A DNA stretch of 64,000 bases from Yponomeuta sedellus (Eukaryota; Arthropoda; Insecta; Lepidoptera; Yponomeutidae). A program made the translations under genes and the position numbers. The stretch lies in contig OW203722.1 of the NCBI GenBank assembly GCA_934045075.1, forward strand, positions 12,517,796 to 12,581,795, given 5' to 3'. Shown here piece after piece: positions 33,976 through 47,494 of this stretch. Position 1 is the stretch's first letter. Each line of letters opens with the position of its first letter. The notes beneath the pieces were generated by a model, which was given only the letters and a program-made list of their open reading frames with translations, was not told the origin of the DNA and did not search any database.

Positions 33976-34003
33976 CATTCAATGATTAATTAATCATTGA
34001 ATG
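33976..34003. repeat. 28-bp perfect palindrome
   Basis: 'cattcaatgattaa' joined directly to 'ttaatcattgaatg'. No gene lies adjacent. Confidence 0.85.
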
Positions 34004-37000
34004 TGGCGGTAAAAATCTGATTCTACCGGCCGGTTTCTGAATTGAGAACTTCACTAAGTAAATAGATGCTATAATTTTAAATCTTCGGATTTCTCCAAAA
34101 AAAAGACAGGAAAAGTATATACGAGTATTTGGTGAAATTCTCGATTCACGAACTGGTAAATCACAAGAAGCGCTTTTGCTTATGAAAGTCTTATTTCAAA
34201 TTACTAAGTTTGTTGCGAGGGTCTGTTTAATCAGCTTCGTACTTGCATAAATGATGCATTGTCGCCCAGCGTCCACCTCAGATTACCATAGGCCTTATTT
34301 ATCTTCGTACACAAGTTTGTTAATTATTTACCTGAGAAGTTTCGAAGTTTATGAGGAGTGGTAATATAAACTTTGCAGTCCAATGTGTGGAGGTTACCCA
34401 ACGGTGCTTTGGACGTTACTAAAGTAGATTCCTAAATTAAACAAATGAAGGATTACGCCCATAACCAAATATGACTTACTTGTCCAATAAATAACATTAA
34501 TTTATAAATCATCATGTGTGCTGGAACTAGTTACTTTCACGTTTTACGAGCGCAGGAACAGTTCCGAATAGTAAAATTGAGGGATGGAATAAAGTGCATG
34601 TACCGTAGTTACATAGTAAATAATTCTAGCGAGAGCTTCGCCATCCGCACTTGCAATAAAACGAACAATGCAATTTAGCTAGTGCTGCATTCACGCGATG
34701 GCCGCCGCTGCAAAGTTGGTTATTTGAACCATATACCGGCCGTCGATTACGGACGCTCTCCATCCGACATGAAATAAAAATAACGTGAATCACAACACCG
34801 CAACATATTAAGGTCAGCTGCCGTTATAACGGAATGAATTGCCACAAAAACACGCGTCGCCGTTTGCCGTGCACACATGCTCGCGTTGCACAAAATAAAA
34901 TTTTTTTGCTACCCAGCCTTGTTCGCATATGTTGGAAGTTGTCCTTCCGTCCTGTTAAAGCTTTATATACAACGGTTTTATTACCCGGGTGTCAAACAAA
35001 AAATATGGGTAGCGTAACACGCACATAGTTTCAACTTTATTTGTAGAGTTTGAATTTTACCTCTACAGCTATGCCGCCATTGTCGGAACAAATCATCACT
35101 TCAGAGTGACCAGTATAACCCAGTTAGTTGGAAGAAGCGCAGCACGCGACACAGTTTCATTATAAAATGCAACGTCCGATTTGTGGGAATGGCATATAAA
35201 ATTTTCAAAGAGATTATACTCGCCGGCATCGGCCACATCACTCGCCGCTGCATAAAACATGCAAATTGAGCCACTCCGTCCAGTGGTGTGCCTAAGTTCA
35301 GTCGCTTTTGCACTTTTATGTAAAATTGGGCCCATTAGTCATGTAAATATTGTTAACCGCACCGTGCACACATCCCCGCTGTATTATCTTTGAAATTATA
35401 TTTTGGAGTGTTATACGCTGTGATTATCTTTTGAAAACATTTGTAACATATCGCGGCACAGCAACGGGAAACCTTTAGTACATAATATTATGCTAGAAGA
35501 TGCACCAGTTTAGTAATAATAATGTTACGTCTGCTGTAAAATCATGAAAGGTCATCGTAGACATTATAGCCAAGGACTTTTAATTGACGTGGCGCAAAAA
35601 ATACAAATCCATTATTAGTTGCGCGAGTCACAATAGAAGTCTAATGACTGAGGATCGTCCTCTGTTGTGCGCTGAATAGGCGGCCGCTCAACGCGATAAT
35701 GGCTATCTAAATTATATTTAATGAACGCTCTTTTACAATTAACTATTCATTTCCTAGAGTTTTCGACATCAAAGATTTCGAGTCTTATTCCCAGTCAGGG
35801 CCCTGAATTTTTTTTAATACTTTTAGCTTCGACCCATTAAAGTTCACCGAAAACTGTAGATAATTTAATCTGTAGTACGCCGGAAAAACTTGATGTAACA
35901 TATTTTATGCATTTCTTCAAGATTTGGTCCTAGCTCAGAGGAATTTAAAGAGGTCACCTTTTTTCCTTCGAGGTAGATAAAGTTTGTCCTGTCGAAGGTG
36001 GCCGGGTTGAGATTAACCGCCGCGAGGTCTCGCGTAGACTTCATCAATTATCTCGGCCCCCGCCCCCGCCTCGTTCCGGCCAGCCCTGGAAGACCCGTTA
36101 ACGCCTCCTGACATCTGCCACGACGCAGACCTTTTGCACTTCCCCAGTGATTGATCTGACCACAATACGTGTATAAACTAACCACACGCTGATTAGTTCC
36201 ATTATATTTGCCTCAAATAGATTTGCATTCGCTCCGTGATTCAAAGGGATTATGCTGTTAATTTTTGAGCAACTCCCAGATAGGAAATGTAAATAATTCA
36301 ACACAATGGCGGCACCTCGCTGCCCGTCGCTCGCCACTAAAACCTGAAAAAAGAACAAAGCCATTTGAGGCAGGACCACGTACATATGCAACGAGAGTCT
36401 TGCATGAAAAAAGGAAATGCTAAAGGTGGTAAGTGTCTTGGAGAGAAAATCCGTTTGAATTCACTCGTAGTTTTCCATTATGGGAAAAGGTTTCCTTTGA
36501 GACCGCGCCGTGGAATTTGAAGTTTACGTGGCATGCCATGCTATTTTAAAACTAAAGGAGTTTTATTCGTGGTTGAATTAAGAAGTGGAAATCATACCTC
36601 GTTGCATTTTTGATGCCGCTGAATAAACTTTGACTACACCATATTGAGTTTGCTAGGCTACATGTTCTCTTTATGATGCAGTGGCGCGTGATACCTGAAT
36701 AAAAGAGCGACAAGCGATGCTACGGAAAGCGAAGTTCGCGACGGTTAAAAAACAAACTGGAACAAACAATTACTAAACTAGTACAGCGAGTTTTATGTTC
36801 GGAAACAAAAATGCCACTAATTAAGAGCAATATCCAGATTGATTCAGATTTTCAGTTACCTAGACTAAGTTTTAAGATTCTGTTTGAATGGTTTTGAAAA
36901 TAATAATAATAATAATAAGGTTTTATCCACTTTTGCTCCACGACAACAGTAATGATTTTTAAGTGCCTAGCTTTGTCACGATCCTTTTAGTCGTTTATGC

Positions 37001-38640
37001 GTGATTAAGTGACAAATATTTAACATAACATAACATTTACATACAGGCACATACATTGCTTCTGGCCCCACACTAGGCTACCCTGTGTCGTGGGTACCAG
37101 AAACAATGACATCACAAACATGTAAATATCCAAGACCTGGGGTTTTTTTTTTGTCTCCAGCTGGGGTTCGAACCCGGGACTACTTGCATTTAGTTAGACC
37201 ATAAATTGCCAAATGCCTATTATTAGCGCCTTAACGTGCATAACAATGTGACTGTCTGTTGCCAAAATAGAAATAAATAAAGCATTCAACAATTTTATTC
37301 CTGTAGTTTTTGCGTAATAAAAGGAGCTAGCAATCATCTGGGAAATTAAATGTGGCTATACGGAGCTATGAGGAACCCTGATCTAGAACTTTATTCATAA
37401 TTTAATAAATAAGTGGTATGGTTTATCCAGTTTGTATACCGAGCTATACACAGCTTTTTATTTAGTTATGTGCTGCCTTTTAGATAAAAAATATTTGAAA
37501 TTTTAAAATATTTGGTCGACGGCTTTTCTTTGGGACGATTTACGTGGAAAAACATTTGAAATATAATAAGTAATTGGACAGCCCAACGGCCCTGATATTA
37601 GGTCGAGGAGCGAGTTGAAGAGCCAACCACGACCTTTTCGCTTTTAAAGGAGACCCACCGAGAGCCTTCTTCGACGCTTTTACGCGAAAAATCTTTTGGA
37701 AAAATAAATGAATCCATACCGTATGTAAATCGGACGCCGTCGAAAGTTTTTATTGAAAAACTTGAGGAACTGATGAAAATGGGGCCGCGACGTTAAAGAT
37801 CTCTCTGCTTCTTATAAAATATTTACTTTTGAAATGTGATATTGACTTTCAAATTTAGTTTTCTTTGTCAGTTTCCTTCGTCTAATGGAATTTGTGCAAT
37901 CGGTAGGGAGAAGATTTTTGATTAATTGATCTAACCAAAATAAAAAGACCCGACATCCTTTAGTAGACTATATAAATTATCGTATAGCTTAGCTAACCGC
38001 CCTACAATGAACCCTCACCGCTCGATAAAGCTAACCCAGATTTTAATAGCAAACTCAACTTAATAAAATCTTAATTCCAACATCAGTCTAATGAAGTGAC
38101 TTTAATCTTATTGAAGTATGCTAAAGGGACGGTGTTGTCATAATTATTTTGGATTAAAGACGAGTCAAGAGGGCACTGGGAGGCGGCAGGGGTGCTCGGA
38201 GGGCTCCTGACCACTCACCGAGGTTAAGTAATTGATAAAGCTAACCCTCTGTCTTTAATGACTGTCAACAAGTTTGCAGACAACTTAATAAATAGATTAG
38301 TCGTTACTATGAAAACACAATTAACTCGCAGACCAACTGGTTCCCGCCTCAGAATCATGTTAAGAATTTAATTACTTTCTAATTGCAAGACAATATTCCA
38401 ATTTCACCAACTTAGGTGAAGAGAAAAGCACCTAAAACTAACTGTTTTCGATGTCATTTCATACGGGAGCTGCAGAATAACGCTTAGAAAAAAAAGGTTA
38501 CGCACGGATTGTTATTTAAGCATATCTTTGTCATTCTAAAAATAAATTATGTGAGTCATATGCTATTGAAATAAACATAAATAAAGAGAAATAAACTAGC
38601 AACTTCCTTTTGCGTGCGTACGAACATAAAACTGTCTCGT
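34004..38640. other. Repeat-poor intergenic region upstream of the 39.4-kb gene
   Basis: I find no supported coding exon. The region has fewer recognisable repeats than 0-34 kb and contains several GC-rich islands (for example about 36050-36100), so it could hold regulatory DNA. One tRNA-derived SINE fragment lies at 37040-37190 in minus orientation (B box GGTTCGAACCC). Confidence 0.45.
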
Positions 38641-38657
38641 GCGTATCCTAACGAAAA

Positions 38658-38683
38658 TATAAATTAGGTGGGTGAAGTCAGTT
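38658..38683 (+). promoter_or_regulatory. Candidate core promoter for the 39.4-kb gene
   Basis: TATAAA at 38658 is followed by TCAGTT at 38678-38683, which fits the arthropod initiator TCAGT. The spacing (about 22 bp to the A) is a little short. Another TCAGTTCAGTTC string at about 38993 is an alternative start. No transcript evidence is available. Confidence 0.3.
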
Positions 38684-39395
38684 CGTTTTTTTAGAGAGCA
38701 TCCCCTTCGCCCGTTACAACTTACAATACAATATGTTGGTAACGACCGAGGGTCAGCGGAGTCATATCTCCCCTACGAGTACGACTCTAGAGCGGCTCCA
38801 AATCGGCGAAATTATCAAAAGTTTTTAACTTACAACTTTTTGTTATGTCTTGTCCTAACCGAGGCGAGTGGAGTAGAGCTTTTGAAGCGGGCGCTCGCTC
38901 GGAGCTTCTACGAGCTTTGTCTCTGTCTAGCGTGTAGCTTTGCCACCGGACGGAGCGTGTTGTCTCTGAGCCCGAGTCAGCCGGTTCAAGTCAGTTCAGT
39001 TCAAACAGCTCCGTTCAAACGCGAGTCAGTTCGTGACGCTGAAATGCGAGCGCCGCACGTCCCGCCGGCCGCCCGCCGCGCCACGCTACGCGACGAGACC
39101 ACACTAATAAATCGTGACACACAAACAAACTAAACTTTCACAAACTGATTGTAAACCGATATGAGATAGCTCTCCGCTTCGTTGTCGGGTGATTAATCGT
39201 AGAAGGACCGTTATCTTGTGGCTCGGACATAAGTTAGGATCTTCATGTGTAATGTAAACAATAGGAAGTTTTTCTGAACGGTGCGTTGACTTGTATGAAG
39301 TAGACGCTATCGCCGGGCCACGCAGTGGGTGCGTAATGCCTGGTCGGTCAAGGCGTGTGAGGTAGTTGTGCGAAGAGCGGAAGTGTCGGAGCAGC

Positions 39396-39525
39396 ATGGC
39401 TGGAGGCGCGGCGTGCGTGCTGTGGGCGCTGCTGGCGGCGGCGCTGGCAGACGCCTGGATCGCTTACCAGGAGCAGCCCTGCTGCCGCCCTTCGTCTACC
39501 CATCACCGGGTCCGCCACCACAGAG
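39396..39525 (+). CDS. First coding exon of a secreted or membrane protein
   Basis: ATG 39396 in a good context (gcagcATGG) opens a clear signal peptide, MAGGAACVLWALLAAALADA. Then come WIAYQEQPCCRPSS and a His/Arg-rich stretch HHRVRHHR, with the splice donor ag|gtgagc after 43 codons in phase 1. GC-rich upstream DNA with initiator-like strings fits a 5' UTR. The mature start with a Cys pair suggests an extracellular protein. I do not recognise the family, and no downstream exon was identified in the remaining plus-strand sequence, so the first intron is probably long. Confidence 0.55.
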
Positions 39526-41433
39526 GTGAGCCACAGATCTCGACATTCTAGCGACTTGTCGACTTCAACCTATTGTTGTCTAGACGCAGTAACGGCATTC
39601 AAAATACCTAGATACGGGGTATACCGTAAGTTGCATGAACGACTTTAGGGGAAGTTAGTGTGAGGCGACATAAAAAATGATGGTAGTATAACTTGGTGGC
39701 ATCTTTCTCTGTTAAACAGGTAATTCATTTATTAACTGTGCAGCACAAGCCCAGTATATATATTTAATACCGCCGGAGGCCTAAGTCGAGTAAAATAGGT
39801 AAAATATTTTGAAGACATGAAAATAATTGTTATTTCCACGTTTCCAATTAAATTTTAAAATGTAAAATATTATTAGTTCAAAAATGGTGACTCTTTTGTT
39901 AAAGTACTTTTGTAGGTGATCCCTTACGCTACCTTCACCTTAACTTTGTTTCTTATGAGACACCCTGTGCGTGAATGTATTGTGTGTTTTTTGCGAAGCG
40001 TTTTATTACAACATCATTAGTCTGAATAAAAAATATGTGCTTGGTTCCGACAGTAACCTGCCCACAATTAGTAATAGCAATTATTCCACATATAATGTAA
40101 CCCTGAGACCTTCGGCAATATTGCCCTTATTGTTTCAACTTAAATTATTAGTGCTTACCCAAATTATGGGCAATTTGTATTGAATCATTGTTCGAGAATA
40201 AAATATGCCAAAGAAAGCACTAATGCATAGAGAAAACAAATTCGTAGTTTGAATTAATAGAATTACAAACTTGATAGATAAGTTGGTAACTGTATATCGG
40301 TTTTTGACCCTGTTGTTCCGTTCGTCACTTACCTATTATAGAAGAAAACCTCTTATATATCATGAATTTTGGGTGGTTTGAACGCCGCACGTTTGGCTTT
40401 CAACAATATCGAATACGCTAGTTTGTTTCTTTGAAAAATGCACTTTCTAAAAATATGTTAACATTAACTTGAATCTATGGAAACCATTAGTAGTAAGCCA
40501 GAGCAGTGCGTGCGTGCCGCGGGTTCGCGGGTCATTGTTCTGTTCTGGAGAGGCTGTTTTAATTGTTCGCGATTTTTTGAAAACAAGATTTCCCAACTCG
40601 CATCACGATTTCTCTAAACTGTCTTTTATTTTCAATCAATCATAAATTTATTGTCATAAATTACAAGTGCAGTGTTGTTTATAAATGCATTATGTTTCTG
40701 TTGTAACGATATCTAACATTACAAACGAAAACATGTATTTAGCTAGCATATTAACATTGACAGCCCAGGATTAGTTCGTCATAAATGTATGGGCATGGGA
40801 ATGTGAGGATTTTCAATGTTCAGAAAGATTTCTGCAAATAGTTGTTTGGCGTAAGTTGCATATTGCTTGTAAACACCTTTTTTGTGATAATTTTACGTCT
40901 GTACTAAAAAGCAATAGTCTTAATAGACGCAATTTATAATTATGTAACCGTGGCTTTTAAACCACTCTGGATTCAGCGTGCTTATCAATTGTATGACAGC
41001 AGTACAAATGTAAAGTACGGTATTATTTACGAAAACACAATTCCTTAAAAACATCATTTAATGCGGTTTATTGCGAATTATTTACCCCTAAGACCAATCC
41101 TACTTAAACTACTTTTGAGAAGTGTTTTGCACGAATTGATACTCTAATAATTATGAAAGGATTTTTTTTGTTGGTATGTCTATAAACCGAACAAGAAAAG
41201 ATCCTTTGAAAATATCCCAATCCAAAACACCTATAGAGAAAAGGTTGAACACAAAGTTATATTTCCGTTTCATGATCCTCTTCAAGTCTGAAAATATAAA
41301 CCCTTTCGCAAAGCCTCTCTCAGTGCCGCTAACGTTAGTTTGACCTTACTTTTACAAGAACTTTGATAAGATGAAAACTCCTCTCGGAAGATTTTATCTT
41401 TTCGTGCTACAATTTTTATAGTGAAGTTTTTGT

Positions 41434-41468
41434 GATAATATTGGAAAGTACTACTTTCCAATATTATC
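41434..41468. repeat. 35-bp palindrome, 17-bp perfect arms
   Basis: 'gataatattggaaagta', one c, then 'tactttccaatattatc'. Confidence 0.85.
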
Positions 41469-44400
41469 ATTCTGAACTATAATGATTAAGACATAAAATG
41501 ACTTTTATGTGGAACTATGGTACCTACTAATGATAGGTATATCATTTTAGTTGCATTGGTCGCCTTTAACGTAATCGAGGTGAGCGCACAAAGTTGACGT
41601 GCCGTCTACTGTACTAAATAAATATGTAATGTACAACGTACATAGTACAACGTTAGTCTGGTTGTATGTTTGTAATGATTTCGTCTGTTAGCAAATCACA
41701 GAGTATTCTATTTTGGGACCAGGACTAGTCATTGTGTTTGTGGAAGTTAATATTAGTAACTAAATATTAAATATATACAATCATACGGGGACCGTAGTAT
41801 TTGTTTTAGAAACCAATTGAGTTTGATTCGTTATAACAATAACAGTCTAGAAATTAATAAAATTACCATCAAACGTATGAGTGGGGTACACGATAGCGGC
41901 TGAGTAACACGCAAAGTTTTTGTTTATTCCTGTCGAATCGAAGCACCGGAACGCCCGAAACGAGGTCTGAGCACGAAAGCCAAATGTGAATAACACCGTA
42001 TTAACCACCCTATAACTCATGTTCACCCTATCTCTAATTTTACTTGGCGATAAATTAATACCTAGACGGAAGGTGCGCAAGAAGGTACGATTTTTTTTTC
42101 TGATAACAGTGGGTAGTTGTATCTACGCACGCAGCTCTACATTAAAGGTTACCTTTTGCGTGATTTTTCAGGGTCATTATCAGCATCATTCTTTTTCTTA
42201 TAGAGCTTCTCCAACTAGCAAATTTTGGCACTAAGCTCTGCATATTTATCTCATACTAAGCTCTTATCTAGCGGTGAGGAATGCTTAGGAATTAACAAAA
42301 TTTATTAAGCTTAGTCGTTTACTGTATATAAGTGCTTGATGTTGATTCTGTTTTTCCTCCTTCATAAAATAAAATAAAATATTTATCTCTGTTTCTCGCA
42401 AGGCGGAAGAGCTAGGCAGCACTTGCGATTCCAGTCCTCTCCCGTATCTTTCTCACCAAGATTTCTTTCTCCGGCCGGCTTACGCGTCTCTTGCCAGCGA
42501 TTATTCTAATTATTTTAAGTGGTAGAAGACAATAGTGACTATGTGTTCAGTCACCCCAATCACGATCAAGCTCCATCACTACATAGAACAAAGACCTGAA
42601 AAGTATATATCTTGTTATCTACGTGATTTTCCGATTTTACTTCTCGTTCGATTTATCTATTAACACCAGGGTCGAGTTTTATAAAACTACAACAATTCTA
42701 TGTACATTGCATGGCAGTCTTTTTACTCCTTAATCTGAGGTTTAATCAACTTTGTAATGTATGTCACATAGTCATAGCAAACCATGTATTGTAGTTACAT
42801 GAAACAGACCCCATGCATATTAGGTATTACAAGATAGCGTGGACGATTTACTTCAATCTACAGCTCTCATGAGTATTCAACGCAGTATTGGCATTTATCC
42901 TTTTTCCTCTAAAGTTGCCATTGCTTTTGTGTCGAGCTCCACCCGCACTATAATGTTCCCAAATTGTATTTAAAGTTTCACACGCCACTTGGTAACGTTC
43001 GGCAGCTGTACTGCGCCGATATATTTTGTATTCAAACCCTCGCCTACGTAGCACATTTCCATGCCTGATTATTTAATTTTAGCCGGCGAACAGCTACGAC
43101 CCGAATTCCTGACGGATGTCTATGGCCGCGAAGACGACAATTTAGCATCATTAGTTCGTAACAAGCATTCCCTCATGACGCCCTAGCGTAAAAAAGTGCC
43201 TGATATTAAATGCTTGACCGCATTACCATACCGTCATTCCGGGAATCGGCTTTCTTAAATGCGGCATTGTCTGAGGAACAATGACGATTTTGTCTCGTTA
43301 GCAAGAAGTACAAGAACCAACAGTTAGATTGCACTTCAAAGAATAATGACAGGGGTATAATGTTTTTCGTCATGTCTGCTGTCTGTCAGCTGAGCAATAA
43401 GATAATGGCAGTGGAATTGCCGCCGCTGGACACGCTCGGTGAATCACCACTGACCAGATCATCAGTACTACTCTACCTATGTACTTCAAACTATTAATTG
43501 AAATGTGATTAAGAAGGTTACCCGCCTATTATTTAACAAGCTCGTTGTTTCTCCTAATGTCTATAAAATAAACCGAGACAGGCGTAGCTACACTTTTATC
43601 TTTATCAGGATCTACATAGAGATATTTTCGTCCGCCTCCAATTATCCACTCAGCGCGATTAGCATAAATATACAGTGTGGGGGAATTATTTATTATTTTC
43701 GATATTCACGCGCGGCATCGGGCAGTTTAAATTAGCCTGTCTATATCGTTATAACGAGGTTCTTCGAGAGGTCGAACAAACGGGTTAAATGAAGCAAAAA
43801 GTGGTTTATCTCTGTGGGTGCCGGCAGAGGAGTCAGACATGAGGCGAGGGGCGGGGGCGGAGGCCGCGGGATCTCCGCAAACCGGGCCGGCCCGCGTGCG
43901 CCCGCACAGGTAATTGACTCATGGCGGCCGCCTTGGTTAAATTAAGTTATAAACAAGCTAGTGTTATCGAACCATAAGGTTGCCCGCAGAGTTTATTACG
44001 GCGGCGCGGCGCATCATCATGCGAACAGAATTATTTTAATGGCTTCATCGATTAGACGCGCTTGCTTCGTTTGACAGCCAGCATTCTACGAGACCGAGAA
44101 TAAATCTCGAGGAATGTACCTATGTTGTAATAAAATATAGGTACCGAAGGACGGTGTACATAATAATATTTTTATGGCGTATAGCTGTTTTGAAGTCTTT
44201 GGCAACATCCGAAACAAATCGGTTCAATGTAATATATACACTTTCCATTCCAAAGGAACAAAAATATTTTGTTCACTGACACACCTCAATGTCTGAGGTG
44301 TGTCTTAATACCCAAATATAGGCACACAATCACGTGTCTTGGTCCCAAACTAGGATCCTAGTAATATGGTAACCAGATAAAGAAAACGGAAATAACACAA

Positions 44401-44629
44401 AAATGGAAAAGTACCCAGAATAATTTTGTTGCGTACGAATCAAAGCAAGAATAAACGTTGGCGTTCACGATCTCTGTCTTAGTAATCAATCGCGTAACCT
44501 CACTTGCAGTCTTCTTTAAAATCTTGGGTCTTTTTGAGACAGAGAAAACGTTGTGGTGTCATAAGAGACAAACAAAACATTTTTAAATCAGAAAAACTGC
44601 AGTAAATAATAATAATCATAACTTTCAAA

Positions 44630-44790
44630 CAACATAATAACTTGACCTAGTCCCAAATTAGGATACCCTGTATTATGATAACCAGGCAACGACACGTAAC
44701 AAACATGAAAACACACCCAGAGCACTTGTACAATTGTACGGCCTCCAGTGGGAATCGAACTCACGACCTCTGAAGAAGATTTTTTTTTTA
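44630..44790 (-). repeat. tRNA-derived SINE copy
   Basis: The minus-strand B box (GTTCGATTCCC) follows 'gaggtcgtga'; the 3' part has 'tatcctaatttgggactagg'. Related pieces are at 18165, 37040, 44325 and 47495. Confidence 0.55.
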
Positions 44791-45054
44791 ATCAAAGGCC
44801 CGTCGACGTTAGATGTTGTTCCGATGGTCATGAACTCGTGGCCATTATGGTGGCAAATTCAAACTAAGCTGATGGCGCAGATAATACTCATAGTATAAAG
44901 CTAGCCTTTTGTACCAATATTTTTGTTGTACACTGAATATTTTTTCTCAATCAATCAAGTCAATTTGTTTGAGTTGTGCGAGATATAAAGGATTTGAGGA
45001 AGGGCTGGAAGATCGACTAGTTTAATATCATCGCGTTTTTATTACACATAATTA

Positions 45055-45165
45055 GATAAGATAAGAATAAGATAAGATTATTCTTTATTGTACACCAGGA
45101 AAAAACAAACAAAACATAATTACAAAGATACAGTACAATTGGTGGCCTTATTGCTTAGACCTTTG
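45055..45165. repeat. LINE-tail type repeat
   Basis: An '(ataag)n' start, 'ttattgtacaccagg' and 'ggtggccttattgctta' are the usual wording of a lepidopteran LINE 3' end. A shorter relative is at 18412. Confidence 0.45.
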
Positions 45166-45370
45166 TGAATGAAAGAGAATACAAACCATCATCTCTGTTA
45201 TAAGAATACGAGTACTACCAGTGCCCGCTACCCCGTTCGCGTAGTCAACAGATGATTTCTATAGCCTACGTCCACCATGCGAAGATCCGTTCTAAATACC
45301 AGTGAAAGATTTTTTAAATTCGATAAGCAATTCCATATGTAATCATATAATAAGGGGTAATCTCTACGTA

Positions 45371-46626
45371 CGTGGGACACTCAGAAAGTTTTGAGAAACT
45401 AAAAAACTAACTTCTATGAAAAAAATACTTTTATTAAATTTTTTCAAAGAACTCTCCACCAGCCTCTTTACAAAGTTTCATGCGTCTGAACCAATTTTCA
45501 AAACATTTTTTCCAGTCCTCCGCAGACACCTCTTCCACGGCCTTCTCAAACGCTGCTAGCGTGTCTTCCGGCGATGAAAACTGTGTCCCTTTGAGCTGAT
45601 TTTTAATTTTAGGGAATAAAAAGAAGTCACACGGAGCCAAATCAGGATTGGAAGGAGGGTGTCCCAAGACTCTGACCGGTGTGGAGTCCAGGAAGTCCCT
45701 CGTTTTGATCGCAGAATGCGCGGGCGCGTTGTCGTGGTGAAGAAGGACCCCGCGGAGCCCGGTGTTCGGTCGCTTGTTGCTCAATTCAGAAAAAACTTCT
45801 GGCAGGCATTTTGTGCTATACCATTCAGCGTTGATGCTCCTTTGGTCTCGAAGTGGAAATGAAATTAGGTACCCCGTCAAAGTGAAGAAACTAGCGATCA
45901 AAATTTTTCCTGCGCTCCTCGATCGCTTCTCTTTCGTAGGCGTTGGTTCATTTTGAAACAGCCAAACCGTCGACTGACGCATTGTTTCTGGATCATATTG
46001 ATAAATCCAGGATTCGTCACCTGTCACAATGTCGTAAACGCGCCGTGACGAGCCAGCATCAAATTTTTGTAACATATCACGGCACCAATCCACACGGGCC
46101 TGCTTCTAAGCTTCGGTGAGGTTGTGCTCGCGCAAAATCTTGTGAACACTTCCTGAACCAATCTGCAGTATATGCTGAATCTCTTCGTTCGTAAGTCTGT
46201 TTTCTTGAATTACATTTTTTACTGCCAGCACACTTTCTTCGGTGACAGCCGTCGTAGGACGAACACTCCTTTGTTCATCCCCCAAAGTAAGACGACCGCG
46301 CTTCAACTCGCTATACCAGCGGTACATGGTTGCTTTTGAAGGTCCTTCATCCATAAAAACAATTCGAAGTCGATCAAATGACTCATCAGGTTTTAAGCCA
46401 CATTTGAAATCGTAAAAAGTCATAACACGAAAATGTTGTCGATGCAGATCCATTTTTTAATGAGACAAGAAAATTTGAATTGGCTCTCAAAAAAATGCGG
46501 AGAGAAATTTGAAAATCGAACAGTAGTATTTTTACTTTTAGATAATCGACGTTTTCAAAACAATTACAAGTGGCCAGTGTCTTATACACAAAAACTTTTT
46601 TTCGAAAAACTTTCTGAGTGGCCTGG
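45371..46626 (-). mobile_element. Mariner element with both ends
   Basis: It is bounded by TA dinucleotides (45369-45370 and 46627-46628). Terminal inverted repeats share 'cactcagaaagttt' and differ outside that core. It contains one transposase reading frame on the minus strand filling most of its 1,256 bp, the usual size for mariner. Confidence 0.75.
45434..46453 (-). pseudogene. Mariner transposase with nonsense codon and deletion
   Basis: The frame runs from ATG 46453 to 45434 with a single in-frame TAG at about 46109-46107. The N-terminal helix-turn-helix region reads FRVMTFYDFKCGLKPDESF. The catalytic residues are in TGDESWIY, HHDNAPAH and PCDFFLFP. 34 residues separate the last two Asp, so it is a DD34D mariner. 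Between VHKILREH and NLTEA roughly 13 residues that normally hold the W-x-P-H linker motif are missing without a frameshift. The protein is about 339 codons, slightly short of the typical 345. With a stop and a lost linker it is unlikely to be active. Confidence 0.88.
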
Positions 46627-46959
46627 TAATATAAAAAGTTAAAAACTTTTCCTCCTTATAATATTAGTGTAGACATGTCAGACAGACCTACATACATCTA
46701 CTAATCAATCAATAAGAGCAGAAATGAGATAGGAAAGAACGTAGTAGTAGATGCAAGTATTTTTGTTAGTTGCCGTGTAAATGGATAAATGCTCGGGCGT
46801 CTATAGTCCGAGTAGGAATTGATTCTTTTATGTACCCGTGTTAAACACTCTACTTTTTATTTCGAATATGAGGAAAATAAAAACTCATTTTTAATATTCA
46901 AATCTTAGCATAAAAGATTATTACCTATTTTTTTGAATTCTGTCACAGATACTATAACA

Positions 46960-47105
46960 GATTAACAGGCCTACACCATCTGTAGAGCCATGACCCAGGC
47001 ACTACAGCGTCGGAGTGGTCCCTTCACCCATCTGGTGTGAGTGAAGATACCACTGGACGCTGTATAGATCATCTCATTAAGTAGATGCAAAAAGGCCAAT
47101 ACTTT
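46960..47105 (+). repeat. 5'-truncated tRNA-derived SINE tail
   Basis: It contains 'ggcactacagcgtcggagtg' and 'ggacgctgtatagatcatct', matching the tail of the SINE at 26730-27116 but in plus orientation. Confidence 0.6.
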
Positions 47106-47494
47106 TACTATAACAGATTAGTACCCGCCAATTTCGACTTTTTAAATTTTAAATAATGGAACTCACCTCGTAATTGTTGCGGCTTATTCCGCCTAAAGAA
47201 GTTTGCGCTAAATTCACACTGGCTGTTTAGAAACTCACATGGCCACAGCATATTTTTTAATTAGTTTTTTTTATAAGCCTATATTACAAAAACTCTTCAC
47301 AACTGACAGTAGTTCTATTTTTAAAGTTCATTCCCGCCCTTAGGTTGGAAGTAATTTGTATGAGTTTTTCCCTCCCTATGGAGGGAAGCAGCATTTTCCA
47401 CCCAATAATCAGTTCAAAATAACACTACTTTCCGAGTATGAGAAATAAAATAAATATTTTCTTTAGCCTAGCATAATAATAAAAAAATATTAAA

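Larger units (their letters stand above)
39526..45050. other. Presumed intron of the 39.4-kb gene
   Basis: No exon can be defended. Noteworthy points are a 17-bp-arm palindrome (41434-41468), an 11-bp-arm hairpin (44277-44303), SINE remnants (44325-44395 and 44630-44790, minus) and a GC-rich stretch at 43829-43910. That stretch is preceded by a 'gtgccggcag' acceptor-like string and ends 'cgcacag|gtaatt'. Confidence 0.4.

Noticed and set aside
38672..39133. 153-codon open frame upstream of the signal-peptide exon
   Set aside because: It starts with GTG, has no recognisable domain and lies in GC-rich DNA that is more likely a 5' UTR or promoter.
43829..43910. GC-rich segment bounded by an AG and a GTAATT, open in one frame
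   Set aside because: The translation is Gly/Arg/Ala only and has no family likeness. It could be an exon or a regulatory island; the evidence is too thin to call.
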